Below the pieces are notes generated by a model. That model was given only the letters and a program-made list of their open reading frames with translations, searched no databases and was not told where the DNA came from. 64,000 bases of DNA from Glandiceps talaboti (taxonomy: Eukaryota; Hemichordata; Enteropneusta; Spengelidae), in NCBI RefSeq assembly GCF_964340395.1, contig NC_135563.1, positions 22,814,809 to 22,878,808 on the forward strand. Direction: 5' to 3'. Shown piece after piece: positions 47,431 through 61,965 of the stretch (position 1 is the first letter of the stretch; every line of letters begins with the position of its first letter). Both the position numbers and the translations under genes were made by a program.

Positions 47431-49590
47431 CGTCGATTGATATATGGGTTCCGTCTGAGGATCTCTCGAGTGACGAATTAGCATCAGATACGGATTCACC
47501 ACTTGTATTCACATATAAATGGTCTAGCAACAGATTCAGATACAGCTCCGATAAGTTGCTAAATTTTCGGGACGATATCCAATAAACATTTGATATCTAA
47601 CCACCAAGGTCATTAATAATGACTCTGATAGTTCGGTTATACGCAGAAACAGCGAAATAAGCACAGTGTAGTGGGAAATATGCATGCGTTAAACATCCGT
47701 GGCTAAGATTCGAATATGTGTGTGTTTGTTCATTAATTGTCAACTCCACATATAGTTAGCTCTCACGGATATATATATGTATACTTCATACTGTACAAAA
47801 CATCTTGTGGTTATCACGCGCGGCTCAGTGTGTAGTACTGAAGTGATGTGATGACTTTACACTTTTTGATACGCTCTAGGTTGCAGCAGAACTAAAACAA
47901 TGGATTATTTTCTAGTGAAAGTTAATGCAGTCCTTCACGTAGTGTATAATTAATGAACAGCTGCACACGCAAGTTTACCTCTTGGATTCACCTATAGACA
48001 AATTTAGTAAATACTAGTACTTTGAGATAAACAATGTGAAAAGAAAGTTATTTACTTTCATATTTTACAACCAATTGAGAGAATAGGGTTGTTTTCGTCG
48101 TTGAAAGACAACTTACAATGGAGATCAGTCGAGTTGAAACAAAATGTCATCTGGCTCGCAAAAAATCTTGCTACATTTTATAGTTTGGATATACAATTTA
48201 TTTTGTTAACATTGCTACATTTTATTGTCTGAATTGACAAATATCTTTAAATGGTCCTACATAATTATTTACCAACAATACTGGAAACAATTTTTACTCC
48301 AGTTACAACTAGTACAGTTTTAACATGGTGACAGATTCAAAACCAAGATTTCGCTCAAGATTTAAACTTGTCACTACGCTACCTACATATATTATTGCCC
48401 ACTAATTAGCTGTCTTCTCTCTTTTTTTATAAATAACTGACCGATATTTAATGGACATATATTTGGTTATTCGTGAAAAAAAATTAAAAATGTCCCATTT
48501 GCAGATAGTACAAGTCTAAACGCCTTGAATTCAATCCAAGGTGCTCGCTTTTATTTTATTAAATGGAACCATTTGGATTATATGATAATTCTTTTGTTCT
48601 GGACCAACTTCTGTATAACTGCAAGCACACATAAAATTAGCACCTATTACATTTTTTGTAAAAGCCCGATTTCGGATTTTCTACATCAAGTACGCCCTCA
48701 TTGGTCAAAATCAAACAAATTTATCTATCTCCGTGTATCTGATCGGAAAGTCATCCAAACACCGCCATGATGATGAGTTGGCAGGTACCAACGCTCAGAA
48801 ACTAAATATAGTATATATGTTACACAGCTATTTGTATACCTGTGAAATAGAATTGTAAAATAGTTGGAAATCAGTCCTGGGTATTTTAACTATAGTCAAT
48901 TTCATACGTTTTTACACTTCATGGTTAATTTTAGGACAATGAATATTTCCAATCCTGTGGAGCGAAGTTGAGTCAAACTTGTCTAGAGAGCTCTTTCTTA
49001 TCGAATTCTGACCGACTGAGAAGTCAACTATTGGTTGATATGCAACAATGTTGCAATCATGCATTGTTAAATTGTCAGTGTGTTGGGGAATGGGTGGAGT
49101 CTAAGCCATTGTTTAACAGTTCAATCATGTGTTAGGTTACATGAAATAAAACATTGTATATTGAAGGATATATGTGAATCAGGAATTCGAAGATATCAAT
49201 TGACCCATCAAGTACTTGCCAACTACCTACAAAATGTCAAAACTGTGCAAAAGTCGTAGATAATAATGTCATGGGTCTTTCGATTGCAACGATTAAAAGT
49301 CAACCTCAGTTGACCCCGATATTGCAAATGCTAACTACAAGAGTACAAATGTGACCTTATGAAAGTCCACACATACTTGGTGACAGCATTTCAATAACAA
49401 GTACAATAAACAGCTTTCTTTCCATTCTGTTTTCAAAAAATAAATACTACCTCCTAGCAACAATGGTATTCAGATAGATGTATAGCACGATAAGTGCGAT
49501 TGTTTTATCTAGCGTGGTGCAATCTAATTGTAGATGTTAATTTTGAAATCAGTGTCTATATTTAGAACTCATCAATTATTTTCAGATAAT
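47431..49590. other. EXOC4 upstream region, no further gene seen
   Basis: Presumed promoter and 5' UTR of EXOC4 on the minus strand just above 47430. No TATA box recognised and no supported exon. Confidence 0.4.
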
Positions 49591-49711
49591 GTGAAGCACT
49601 TCATAAGGTTTATTCTGATTGGTTAGAAACAAAGGAAACAAGCACAACTTGTGAAGCTCTTTATAAGGTTCATTCTGATTGGTTAGAAAACAAAGGAAAC
49701 AAACACATATG
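49591..49711. repeat. 60-bp tandem duplication
   Basis: Two copies starting GTGAAGC, each with TTCTGATTGGTTAGAAA and AAAGGAAACAA. Confidence 0.9.
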
Positions 49712-49775
49712 TTGGCTGTATTATTGATTGATAAATAAAGTACATACATGTTTTCCGATCAATGGCAACCTTGTA

Positions 49776-49916
49776 ATAGTTTCACATCGCTCCATTATTT
49801 TGATATGCCAATCACATCGTGAATAGCTTCACATCGCTCCATTATTTTGATATGCCAATCACATCGTGAATAGCTTCACATCGCTCCATTATTTTGATAT
49901 GTCAATCACATCCTGA
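49776..49916. repeat. 47-bp minisatellite, 3 units
   Basis: Units start at 49776, 49823 and 49870 and contain TTCACATCGCTCCATTATTT; they differ at only one or two bases. Confidence 0.95.
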
Positions 49917-49919
49917 ATG

Positions 49920-52900
49920 CACTAACTATGAGCGGATGTTGAACTTATCAGCAACTTTTCCGTTTTTTCTACAGATCATTGCTATAAATAAACTATGGTA
50001 ACGATTGTTCTTAAATTCAACACCCTAATGTTATTCGATCCCATAACAGGTTCCATAGACGATCCCATACCGTTGCAACTGCATATTTTACGTTTAATGG
50101 CATCTTAATTACAAAATAATGGTAACATATACATATACCAGTCTGTCAAAGGTAAAACAGGTGTTGAACTGTGTATATTCCCATGGCAACCCTGGGATTT
50201 AGCACGTCGCATTGCAATTAGTGTTTGGTCTATATTTAAGAACGTTACCACAAACATACATGTATATCACACAGACAACACATGCACAGCTGTTGATGAC
50301 CGAGATATTATTATACAACTGGTTAACATATAAATCATTTACCTATTATTTGTAAACCCCTTCACATCATCACAAAGATACAAGAAGAGTTTTTTAATAC
50401 TTTACTCGGTGTAAATACGTCAATTACACTATTCTAGTATACCTTTGATGGCTATATATGCCTTGGTCGTTAGAACAACTGAAGTCATCACAGAGCTTAA
50501 CTCTGACATTTTTGTACATTGTTTATCAAATGATGTCACCAAATCGTTTACATATCATGTCTGGATACCACCTGGGTTTGAGTTCGGCCAATAGCTGCAA
50601 GAGATGTATGCACCAGATCAGTACGTAGAGTGCTACAGGTAATTAATATGCATACAGCAAAAAATGATCCAATAAATGTATAAAGTCAGTTTTATCCTTG
50701 GTTGTCCACATCATCTCCAAGTGCTCTGAGGCACTTTTAGACTGAGTAATAAATGTATGATTTTATTGTTGGTGATTTTTGTGGTTTAAACAAACTTTTA
50801 TTATTTTGATAAATTAATGCAGTAACTTCTATAACAACGCAATGGTGTTCATTTGTATGATTATGACCGGAATACGGACTGGCATTCTCGCAAACCAGAG
50901 TTATTGTTTCTACCACTACATTTCGAAATAAATACTTCCAGTAGGGACCGGCTCGTTAAGAACGATGCCGTAAAACCGTGACGGTCGTGGTTTGCGACGA
51001 TGACGGTCTGGAAATTAATCAGCGTGTGTTTATAAATAATAATTTAGTCAAACACGGGTTAAAACTGCATTTAATAGATGTTTCATTGAAAGATGCATGG
51101 GGTGCAATATTTTTCAGCTAGTTTAATGGTGTTGACCAGTCTGTTTTCTTACAATAATATACAGTCAACAGCTTTTAGTTTAGCTGAAAACAACGGCGTC
51201 AACGCAATTTAAATTCGTGATAATTCGTTCTTTGTAACGGAAGCGATAATATATTTGACACCCAACCTACCCACTATAATATTATACAACAGTCAGCAGA
51301 TGCCGACCTAATACAGATGTCGACGTCTCTTCCAACAAAAAAGGCGGACGGCGGTTTAAATTTCCTGAAAATATTGAATAAATTTTGTCAATTAGCAGTC
51401 AAAAATAGTTGTGTTCTTTTAACGAAATCTGTGTTTGAATCACTTTTACAGTTCAGTACAAAGAATTGTAATTAACTCCTTGTAATTGATTCACAAAGTA
51501 CAACCGTCTTCCGACACATGGTGTGTGGTTTTCCTCTTCGGCACGGACTGTTATCCTCGTCAAAACTATGGGAACAAATTGTATATTTGACTCAAAATTT
51601 TTGGTACATTTTAGTATAATTTTAGACTGATATTAGAGTAATAGTCCTTATTGATTAAGTCATGTAAAAATGAATCTAAAAGAGCAATTTTATGAATAAT
51701 CTTGGTTAAAACTAATCTCGTTTGCAAATATTTGTGTATAATTTCGTCCGATCCAATATATCTGGTAAGCAATATAACACACATGGCACACATCTGACGT
51801 TTTCAAGGCTGGCTTTCATTCAGTCTTGAACGAGGTCACGAACAAAGCACACAGGTCGGCGGACCTTTTTATGACAAATTGTCTGTACGTGTACTTTTCG
51901 GCGTTGCATCAGATAATGTCAATGTTAGTTTGGTTTACCGTATCAGTGGCTTTTTGTCAGAGCCTGACTATTTATAGCACATGGTCATCGCGATAACTAA
52001 ATACTTCACAGTGGACATAGTATAAGATCTACTCATGATAATCCAAAATAGAATGACAGGCATGTTTAACATCTTACCATTACAAGATTAACAATGTATG
52101 TAATAATAATATGTATAATAATAACATTAATAATAACTTTATTAATATATTGCCCTCGCACAGACTTCGACTTAACACATCAAAAGATAAGTAGCTATTA
52201 ATATTTAAAAAGGCGTACACAAAATGACTGACAAAATATATATTTTGTATATGATCATACCAAGGCCAACCAGCTGTAACAAAATGTTGACCAACTTCAC
52301 GTATAATACAGAATTATTTCCTCTTTTTGAAAAAAAAATCATTCTTTCCTTCCTTCCTTCAAATCAGACTACATGTACCCGACGAATTTTTAAACTCCAA
52401 AACTACCTTTGTTTTATCTCGCACTGGTTTACTTTTATTCATATTTTTGTGTTTTAGCTTAATTATGTTTTATGACAGGAAAATGTGACTTATCGACAGG
52501 CTTACAAACTAAAAACTGTTACAATTTGATTTGTGGCGAAACATCATGAGGTCTCCTGAAAGCATATAAATGTAATTCAGAAGTTTTTGACGCGTTTATC
52601 TTTGTTTTCTTTGACTTTATTTATTAAAGGTCTGATAAAGTGTATATAAAACATGCTCGTAATAAGAATAGGCATTTCAATCATCTTGACGTGGTGGCCT
52701 GATGAGCACGTGATTAAAAGACCTGATCGATGGCGCGACTAGTGGCGGTGACTCGGATGCAATCTGATGTGAACCACGGTTTGATCATCCTGTAAACCGT
52801 GTGGTTACCGTGTCGTTTTGCACGTACACCCGAACACATCAGGTTAGATCACGTGTATGCAGGACGAGCATAAGGAGATGGAATCACCGAGTATCTCCTT

Positions 52901-53160
52901 AAATACAGTTATCCGCTGTACTCTATTACCATTGATATGTATACAAATACAAAGGGATTGTAATGAGTTCTACGTAGATTGGGTGTGACTGTGAGAAATG
53001 ACGGAAACACTGTTTGACAACGGTCACGAACGATACATGTCGTTAACATGTCCGTCTGTTATCACCCATGTGTGTATACCATGTGCACAAGTACACGTAA
53101 GCCCATAAGATGATCGACAGCATTACAATATAGTAAATATTTCTTTCCTCAATTTCATTA
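49920..53160. other. Intergenic stretch, no gene seen
   Basis: AT-rich with (ATA)n-like runs near 52100-52145. No exon with domain or splice support was found on either strand. Confidence 0.4.
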
Positions 53161-53169
53161 TATATATAT

Positions 53170-53527
<358 letters not shown>

Positions 53528-55040
53528 TACTCACATGTATATATATTGATAACTGTGTCTCATTGGGAGAACAGTGCTCTATGCAATATTAGTAGCAGCA
53601 TATTATCGACTCAGTTAAATACATAGTACACGTGTTACAGCTTATTACCTCCTACTTTTATTTATATTTTTTTTAAATTAAATTAGCAAAATGTGGTGAG
53701 CATGGCTTTTAAGTATTAAAATGAGTGAAGACGGTGAGTATTGTTGGTGTAATAGATCTAGAGGGCAGGCTTTATTCCGTATGCCAATGTCTAGACGGCA
53801 GAATAGAATGAATGAATGAATGTGCGTGAGAGATTTGTTAAATGTATAGTTAATGAACTGTAAAGTCTGTTGCTATTAGAGACCTATTAATGTTTTGGTT
53901 CAACATTCCTTGTTTGTCGATATCACTCTCCGAACTAATCTAAATTCTGAAAGATGAAATATCCAAGTTAAGAAGCTGGTCAGTGGAAAAAAATTCCCAG
54001 AGGACTTGCGTGGAGTGGACATTAGCATACTTTACTTTTACTTTAATTACTGTAATAAACTTTTAGTACATTTTGTGTCCATGAATGAATTGATACACCT
54101 AGTTTGTTGTTTATTACTATTTCTTACAGTTAACTCAATTGTCGGAACTGGTACGCGATAGGGATGACAAATTCTACAGTTGTGACCAAAATAGTACGTC
54201 GATGGAATGACGTCCATATTTTGGGGAATATAAATGTCATGCGCATGCGTACATGTCATCTTAAACATGCTGCCCCGGCCGGTACCACGTTAAAAAAAGT
54301 GTGCCGAGAGTTCCTATGAACAGATACAAGGAAAGGTACGTCAGCGACGCTTGTTAGTATTTTCGCTTAGTGATTTATACTTCTACCGTTATTACTTTGA
54401 CAGAGATTATTTTGTAGTAAAGGTAAGGACCTATAAAAAATCAGGACAGACATAGTTTTCTGCTTTTAAAAAAAATGTTTCTGTAATTTTGTTATTTTTC
54501 CCTTTTGTTTGTTTAGGCATTGGTCTTTATCCAAGGTTGTTCCATACTATCTTCTTTAAATTAGTACTTTGCAAAATATGTTTGTTTGCCTTTTTTATCA
54601 TTTTTTTCGCACGAAACAGTACTCAGTCTGCATTGTTCCGGTACCTACCTGTAAATCCGCACGTAATCAGAAATATCATTTTGACCTATGATTCACTGTT
54701 TAAAACTACTAGTAGCTGTTTTCTTTTAACTCCCAGTAATTGTTTGGCAATAACTCTATAGTTCAATCAATTCTAGTTCAGTGCACAGTGCATGACGCGA
54801 GGATCTAGGAACAGTCAGATTCAAATTCCAATTCTCACATTTGCTGAGACACACTGTAGTTTCCATTATCAGAGGCAAGGTCTGTGGATTTTTTTTATTA
54901 GGTTCTCTTTTTGTGATCACGCCAATGCATAGACTAGAAAAGAATACATCTATCCATTGCCTACCCTATAACTGTATCATAATGTGCATTCACGGGTAGA
55001 TTAATCACATACACATCTTTCTCTTTCTTGTTTTTCTTTA
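53528..55040. other. Upstream region of the transporter gene
   Basis: No ORF of note. A non-coding first exon is likely, since TTTCTTTACAG at 55033-55043 reads as an acceptor 25 bases before the ATG. A candidate donor GAAAG|GTACGT near 54335 would place that exon around 54280-54335. Confidence 0.35.
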
Positions 55041-55068
55041 CAGAAGAACATAAATGTGAAAAATAAGA

Positions 55069-55333
55069 ATGGTGAAGATTATGAAAGGAATCAAGAAGCC
55101 AGCTACTACAATTGAAGACCGAGACACGACGACAGTTACCTACGAAGACGCACCTCCTGATGGTGGTTGGGGGTGGGTTGTCGTGGTAGCAGCGCACTTT
55201 GCTTTACTCCTATCTCAGGGAAGCTTGACAGGGTTTGGTCCATTCATCATCCGACTACAAGAATATTTTCACCGTGGAGCTGGACAAATCGCAGGAATTA
55301 GTGGTACGGCATTATTTGTAACGCTTGCAACAG
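55069..55333 (+). CDS. SLC16-like coding exon 1
   Basis: 88 codons plus one base; cytosolic N-terminus and TM1 with DGGWGW, TM2 start. Donor GTAAGT. Confidence 0.94.
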
Positions 55334-58300
55334 GTAAGTTACTCAAATAAAATAAACGTGCACTGCAGCCGTAATAATTTCTCGCACAAACGCCGGCATG
55401 ACTACCCGACCTACATTGACGCGAAGGCCACACGTATACACACCAAAGTTCATTTACCATGCATGTCGCGGACCATCCTGTGCTCATTTACTGAAAAGTT
55501 ACGCAATCGCAAAGTTAAAATGCGGTTCCCTTAAACCTTGTTAAATTAATCCCACTTTGTGAGCTTCGGTATATTTCTAAAACCTTTACAAATGATCGTC
55601 TATCAGAAAGCGTTGTGGTATATAATATATAACGAAATCCTTACGGTATTTGGGGAAAAAACACTTCACTGGCGCTGACCACTTCACCGTATACGATGAA
55701 CAATCGCTCTTTTGTCTGGGCACATTTCGTATTGACTATAAAATAGTGAACCTGCTTTGGTATTTCTAGGGATTGGCCCTGTGGTATGACCGGACAACTT
55801 CTTTGTTCCTAGCAATATACGGCATATTAAATAAACAAGCCTTACACTCAAAGGTTTGTGATAAGTTTTTCAACAATTCCGAAATTCGTACTACTTTTCC
55901 AAACTTATATGTATTTTAACTATACCAAAAATGTCTTATTTTCGCCATTCAAACTCTTATATTTGTTATGTCAACATCATTTGTCAGATTTTTACCTAAA
56001 CGTAGACAACTACTACACTTTTGTCTCGCGAAGTTCATTTGTTTTCCGTTTCTCTGTCCTTACATGAACTCTCCCATGACCAGTTTTAAAACAAAGTCTT
56101 GCTGACCGTTAGGTTTTCACATAGGAACGTTTTAATAAATATAGTAATCCGTTTTATCGTCGTATTTTTTTTCTTAGTGTGTCGCCAGCACTGTGGTAGC
56201 AATATTAACTATAAACGACGAATCATCTCAACTATATATTGATTGACTTACCACTACTTGACATAAGTTGAGAAACAGAATGATCGATCTCAGAAGTGCT
56301 TGATAAACAAGTGCCCACAGTCCTAAAAGTAGTCTGTGCTAACATTTAGATAGCTTCTATCGATAATAAGTTTTAATAATTTGCCAGCCAGCCAACTGGG
56401 GTTTAAACATTCAAAGTAGTCTTTATTTCCTTCATTGTAATCCTAAACTATTATACTAGTAACAATGAAGTTTGAGTTATGGGCCCGGGACCGTATAAAC
56501 ATTTCGTGAAAGTTTAAGTTATGGGTCAGGAACCGTATAAACATTTCGTGATACTTTATCGTGTCATTTCATCTTATCACAAATTAAGCCTATAACACAA
56601 ATACTAGACTCATCCTCTTTGTCGCTGCCATAGTAACGGGACAGGTAATAATGATTGACGGGATTCCGTCAACGTCAATCAACGGAATTTAAATTTAAGC
56701 CGCGGGTAGGTAATATACTAGACAACTAGTAATAAATTCTTAGCTGGATCCAAAGAGTTCTTTAGTTAGTTTTATTGTGTCGCCATTTTCTTTTGTTCTG
56801 TTCTTTTTAAATTCTCTGCTATTTTAACTTCCTTTAGTACTCAAATACTTCAATGTTTTAAATTTCTGTGTCTTTCCCCTTTTCATACTCTATTCAAACT
56901 TCCTTTCTTCTTTCTGTATTTGTGTATTTTCTGTATTTCTTTATTTGTTCTGTTAATAATGCAGACATTGTTTGTGTGGCATTGTCACTAACTTCTAGTA
57001 AGTTTAGATCTGTGTGTATATATATATACTATGACATGCACGTCTGCATCCGTAATTTGGTCTTGAGCTGTGTTCTAGATTTCTCAAATACAGCAATTGA
57101 AAAATAACATTCGAAGCAATAAATTGTATGTTCCAGGTCCCATTTCAAGTGCGTTGAATTGCAGATTGGGTTGTCGTGTTGTAGTCATTATTGGGGGACT
57201 GGTAGCTACTGTAGGGACGGCACTCAGTTCTATTGCTACCGAAGTGTCACATCTTTACATCACTTATGGTGTAATAACAGGTACGTCTTCACAGAAATTA
57301 CACATTACTAGTATTTACAATAATGCTATTGACACCTACAAAACATATACATTTATCATTTTATTGCAAGTATGAATGATAACTAATAAACCTAATACGG
57401 ACAACAACAGCAAATGAAACAATTTAATTGGTGAAAAATATTGACGTTATTTTTTTAAATTATTATTTATGAAACGACAAAAAGTGCCGACACCGTGTTT
57501 TTACCTTAATCTTCTTTTCCTTCTCTTTAACAATTTCAGTTACAATTCCTACGTTGGGTTGATAATTTATAGAGAATGAGATTAACATGGAATTATTTTA
57601 AAAAACGAAGTCTTAAAAACTTAATTGTGGTGAAGTAAATAATCTTCTTTGACAAAATGCCTATTAATTCAGCTTGTCCATCCTTTTGTACATCTTTATC
57701 TTGAACACAGTTTTTCCCTCCAATTAGGAGAAGTACAATGACACCATAATGACAAAATACACTCCTTTCCTTGCTTCCTAGGTTTTGGTTATGGATTGGT
57801 TGCCACCCCAAGCATAGCTTTCATAGCACGTTACTTTACGAGACGTTACGCACTAGCAAACGGTATCGTTTTCGCTGGATTTGCCATCGGATGGATCGCA
57901 TTACCACAATTATACCAATTCTTCATTAATAAATATGGTTGGCGAACTGCCATGATGTGTTTGGCTGCCATGGACCTTCACATTATAGTATGTGGGGCAT
58001 TGTTTCGCCCCCCTCCTCAAACACGTGTTATTCTAACGTCTGTAGCGGAGAACACAGCAACATCTGTGGACTTAGACCTTGAGATAACCGTCAATATAAC
58101 GCCTAACCCACTAGAACCAGAAGACTGCAACCAAAATTATCCGAAAACGGTGCATCAAATACACATTTCTGAAGAACCTGTCAAGAAAAGTCGTTTTTTA
58201 TGTACAATGTGTAGACATGTCCAACTGTGTAGGACTTTGAAAATAAACATTTGTAAATTCTTACATGGTTTGTCGAAAATGCTTGGTTTTCATTTATTCT

Positions 58301-60206
58301 CTGATCCGATGTTCGTGCTAATGGCAGTAGCTTACTTCGTTATCGCAATAGGATTTTACCCGACCATATTATTTCTGGTCGCACGGGCTGAGTCTTTCTG
58401 TATACCCTATCCTCTACCAACAACACTGATGACAATAACCGGTGCCGTGAGTCTTATCGGTCGTGCTGGCCATGGCTTCGTCATCGATATTGGAGCTGTC
58501 ACACCTGTACGTGCTTTATCGGCAAGTTTACTGATATGTGGCCTTGTCAATCTTATAAGTGTTCTAGTTCAGAAATACAGCGGACTGGCAGTGTTGTATG
58601 GAGTGTTTGGACTTGCCAACGGTGTGTACCATCCTCTTCTGACTGTCACATTGAAGGACTTCGTCGGGGTAAATAGATTGCCTTGTGCTCTGGGTTTCTG
58701 TAACCTTTGTCACGGATTTGGTGCTCTCATCGGTCCACCAATAGCAGGTAAGAGGTGATGTCAAAAAATTGACTTTAAACTATTTATCCAGCTACGTGTC
58801 CATGGCTTGTTTTCGATTTGAATACAACAAAACCACAATGCTTATTCTCTGTCATAAATCATTTATACTTTGAAGTTTGAATGCATCGAGAGGGAATTTT
58901 ACTTGGTTCCAACACATCCTGATGTGTGTGGTACTTCAATTTGAACATTTCAAATTTTAACCTTACCACCTGTACTCAAGTGCGTTATATCGGACTTTCC
59001 ATCTGCTCTAGCAATGCCAGTAATTTGTCCCCATCCCCTTCAGTTTGCATTCGCCACTTAAAAAGAACCTTTGTCCAGCACGTCTAGGACAAGTGACAAA
59101 GATCTCGAAGAGAACATGAATGGTTATACAGTGATTCAGGGGACCTAGACTAGTATTTCTTCCGCAGGGGTTCTGGGGTAGCTCAGACCTCAACCTAGGA
59201 CGGCAAACTGGGGCTCCCCGTTTCGTTAAAAACACTATATCTGCGACCACGTGCAGGTGGTGCCGCTGTTCGGCCTCCAGTATTCCCTCATCTCAATCCG
59301 AGTCATACAACATCTGTCTTTTTAAAAATAGTATTAATTGTACGGAATACTACCCTTACACATATGTAGCTGCTCTCAGTCCTAATTCCGCCAGAGATTG
59401 TACAATTTACTCACACCTTTTCTCGTCATTGATATTTTTCTTAATTTGTTTTTGTTTTTTTTTAAGTTATCTGGATGTTAATTACTTTTTAATAGTTTTA
59501 TTTGTTTGTTTATTTCCATACTTATTGGCAAACTACTGATATATCGTTTTGATACTTAAATAAATATGTGCATAACCTTTTTAGTGTAACGTTATCAGAG
59601 GTCTTGGTACGCGTGTTAAATCCTAGGCTTTTCCGATGTTCGCCGTGATCCGGTATATTACGCGTCCGTCACGAATCGTACGCGTCAATATAGTCCTTGA
59701 ACCCTGTCTACGTCTACGTACCAACTTGAAACTAACACCCTTCGCTGTTAAACATTGCACAACTGTTCAAATTTCAACCTAGACAGACAGATGGACATCC
59801 TAGATACCATTCACTTTGTACATAATGGCCTACATACGCCTTCATGAACATGTACATGTGTAGGGCCTTTATAGTTTCCCCTGTACGCTGTACTTTCATT
59901 GTTTAGTCTACAAAAATGGATGTCTAAAAAGTTCGGTCACCTTAATTCGAATGGCTGAACAATAACCCATGCACCATATATTTAAGTGGAGGGATGCTAT
60001 GAAATATAACACGTAAACGGTATTTAGCACACTTACTGACAATGTTGGCCATATTGCATACAAGGATGTACACCCTTTGTCAATAGTAATTGTGATACGA
60101 TCCCAAAGGGTTCGATTAATCCTGATATTACAACACTACAACCCAAATAATCTAAAGTGTGTATGTGTGTGTGGGGGGGGGGGGCTGTGTGTGTGTGTGT
60201 GTGTGC

Positions 60207-60249
<43 letters not shown>

Positions 60250-60567
60250 GACGACTATCATGTCTTTCAAAAATATAAAAAATGTCATTTCAGCCTGTTT
60301 GACTTGAAGACAGCTTTGACAATGTAATTTATTCCTCTGTGTTCTTGTTTTTCTTCAGGTTGGATATTAGACAATACTCACAACTACGGCTACTGCTATT
60401 TCTTCAGTGGAACCATCCTCTGTTTATCGGCTATACTCTTACTAATAGCACCTGTGTTGATCAATAAATACCGCCAATGTGTAAAACTACAAAACGAAGC
60501 GACACATGTACAATATAATGAAAACTCGACAGAAGAAACTATCCTCCAGTTCATAACGACGCTTTGA
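55069..60567 (+). CDS. Monocarboxylate transporter-like protein (SLC16 family), four coding exons
   Basis: Exons 55069-55333, 57137-57280, 57782-58747 and 60359-60567 join to 1584 nt, 527 residues plus stop; all three introns are phase 1 with GT-AG ends. Residues 30-36 (PDGGWGW) are the SLC16 signature at the start of TM1. Further family marks are GCRVVVIIGG (TM3), the ARYFTRRYALANGIVFAG block (TM5) and GRAGHGFVID in the second half. Twelve TM helices are expected in the plasma membrane, with a loop of about 95 residues between TM6 and TM7 rich in acidic and cysteine residues and an acidic C-terminal tail. Family members move monocarboxylates such as lactate, or aromatic amino acids, thyroid hormone or creatine; the substrate is not predictable here, so I give no gene symbol. 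The ATG at 55069 follows an intron acceptor, implying a non-coding first exon. Confidence 0.94.
56468..56551. repeat. 42-bp tandem duplication in transporter intron 1
   Basis: Two copies with CCGTATAAACATTTCGTGA, offset 42 bp. Confidence 0.9.
57137..57280 (+). CDS. SLC16-like coding exon 2
   Basis: 144 nt, acceptor TGTTCCAG, donor GTACGT. TM3 and TM4 start, with GCRVVVIIGGLVATVG. Confidence 0.94.
57782..58747 (+). CDS. SLC16-like coding exon 3
   Basis: 966 nt, acceptor TTCCTAG, donor GTAAGA. TM4 through TM11 including the central loop. A large central exon is typical of SLC16 genes. Confidence 0.95.
60162..60249. repeat. Compound G-run, (GT)n, (GC)n, (GT)n tract in transporter intron 3
   Basis: A G12 run, a GT run, a (GC)n core of about 16 bp, then a second GT run. 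Alternating purine-pyrimidine throughout, 110 bp before the last exon. Confidence 0.95.
60359..60567 (+). CDS. SLC16-like coding exon 4 and stop
   Basis: 209 nt after acceptor TTCTTCAG: GWILDNTHNY then TM12 and a charged tail ending in FITTL. Confidence 0.93.
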
Positions 60568-60839
60568 AATCTACCGACGACGGAAAATCTGTCGATTATT
60601 CATATTGTGTGAATTGCGCGATTTTGGATTGGACGTGAGCGTGAATTGCATGGACATAATTTATTATTTTTCATAAGTTATGACGTATAAGCCTATATTC
60701 AAGATTATCTTTAGTAAAATGAACAGCATTCCTCTTTATGTATGTTGGCTATTGTTGTTATATTTGTTCAAATGTGATGAATTTTCTCGTTATTTATTTA
60801 TTTTTATTGTTACTATTTTATATCATATTATATTGAAAA

Positions 60840-60845
60840 AATAAA
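60840..60845 (+). terminator. Candidate polyadenylation signal for the transporter
   Basis: AATAAA 270 nt after the stop codon, with TTTATTTTTATTG-type sequence just before it. Confidence 0.45.
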
Positions 60846-60878
60846 TTAGAGGTTTATGAAAGTGATTGTGGATACCAC

Positions 60879-60996
<118 letters not shown>

Positions 60997-61965
60997 CCCT
61001 GTCAATGGTCTCGATAGTTGACTAGTTGGTCCCTCCCTTCACATGCAACAAATTTAGTGAAAGAGAAAATAAGAGGTGGAAGAAAACAAGTAAAGCTAGA
61101 AAACGACGAAAGTAAATAAAGGATGAGGAGGAATGGGAAAGATACGAAACCGTGTGAGTGTACTTCCATCTCACAGTGTGTATATAGAGCAAGAACTACG
61201 AAAGGGTTGATGAACGAAAAAGCATCGTGTTACGTCAAAGATAATGAATAGAGAGAGTGAAAAAAGTACAATTATTTTTTGCCAATACCAATATGGGAAG
61301 CACATATACACCACATATAAACCGTGTTCGGTAACACTCGTGTCACCTAATACACTGTTGAAAGTGTTACACAGCAATGTCACCTATTCGTAGGAATAGA
61401 ACTACTGTAACATTTATGATCATGAGCTCTCCTTATCTGTCAAAGTCTAGCGGATGTGGAACCCATAATTTGATTTCTCTAATACAGTAAATCGGGAAAG
61501 CCTGGATTTCAGACTAAGATGACGTCAGTATTAACTTGAACTTGAAGGTGAACACTACATGTAGACCAATAATATCACATTGGCATGATCAATGGATTAA
61601 TTAAACCTTCTGCTCTCTCCTCACCCCTCACCCCTCACCCCCTTGCATTCCTCACAATACCTCTTCACATTCTGGTTACTTATTAAAACTTTACAAATGG
61701 TTCACTAAACTGAGCATATCATGCGAAAGTAAATTTCCACTCATAGGATTGAATTCCTCATGGTGACACACATACAATGGGAATAACTATCGGAATCGTA
61801 AAGTTGCTATACTTCTACGTTAAAAAGATATCATAATAAGATATGGGAGATTCCCACAAGTTATATTACGAATAGATCCTAGGCGATATCTCAACTACGT
61901 TTTATGTCTAAGATTCATTTCTAAATTTGACAGCTTATAAATGTCATAACCAGAGCTATTATGTA

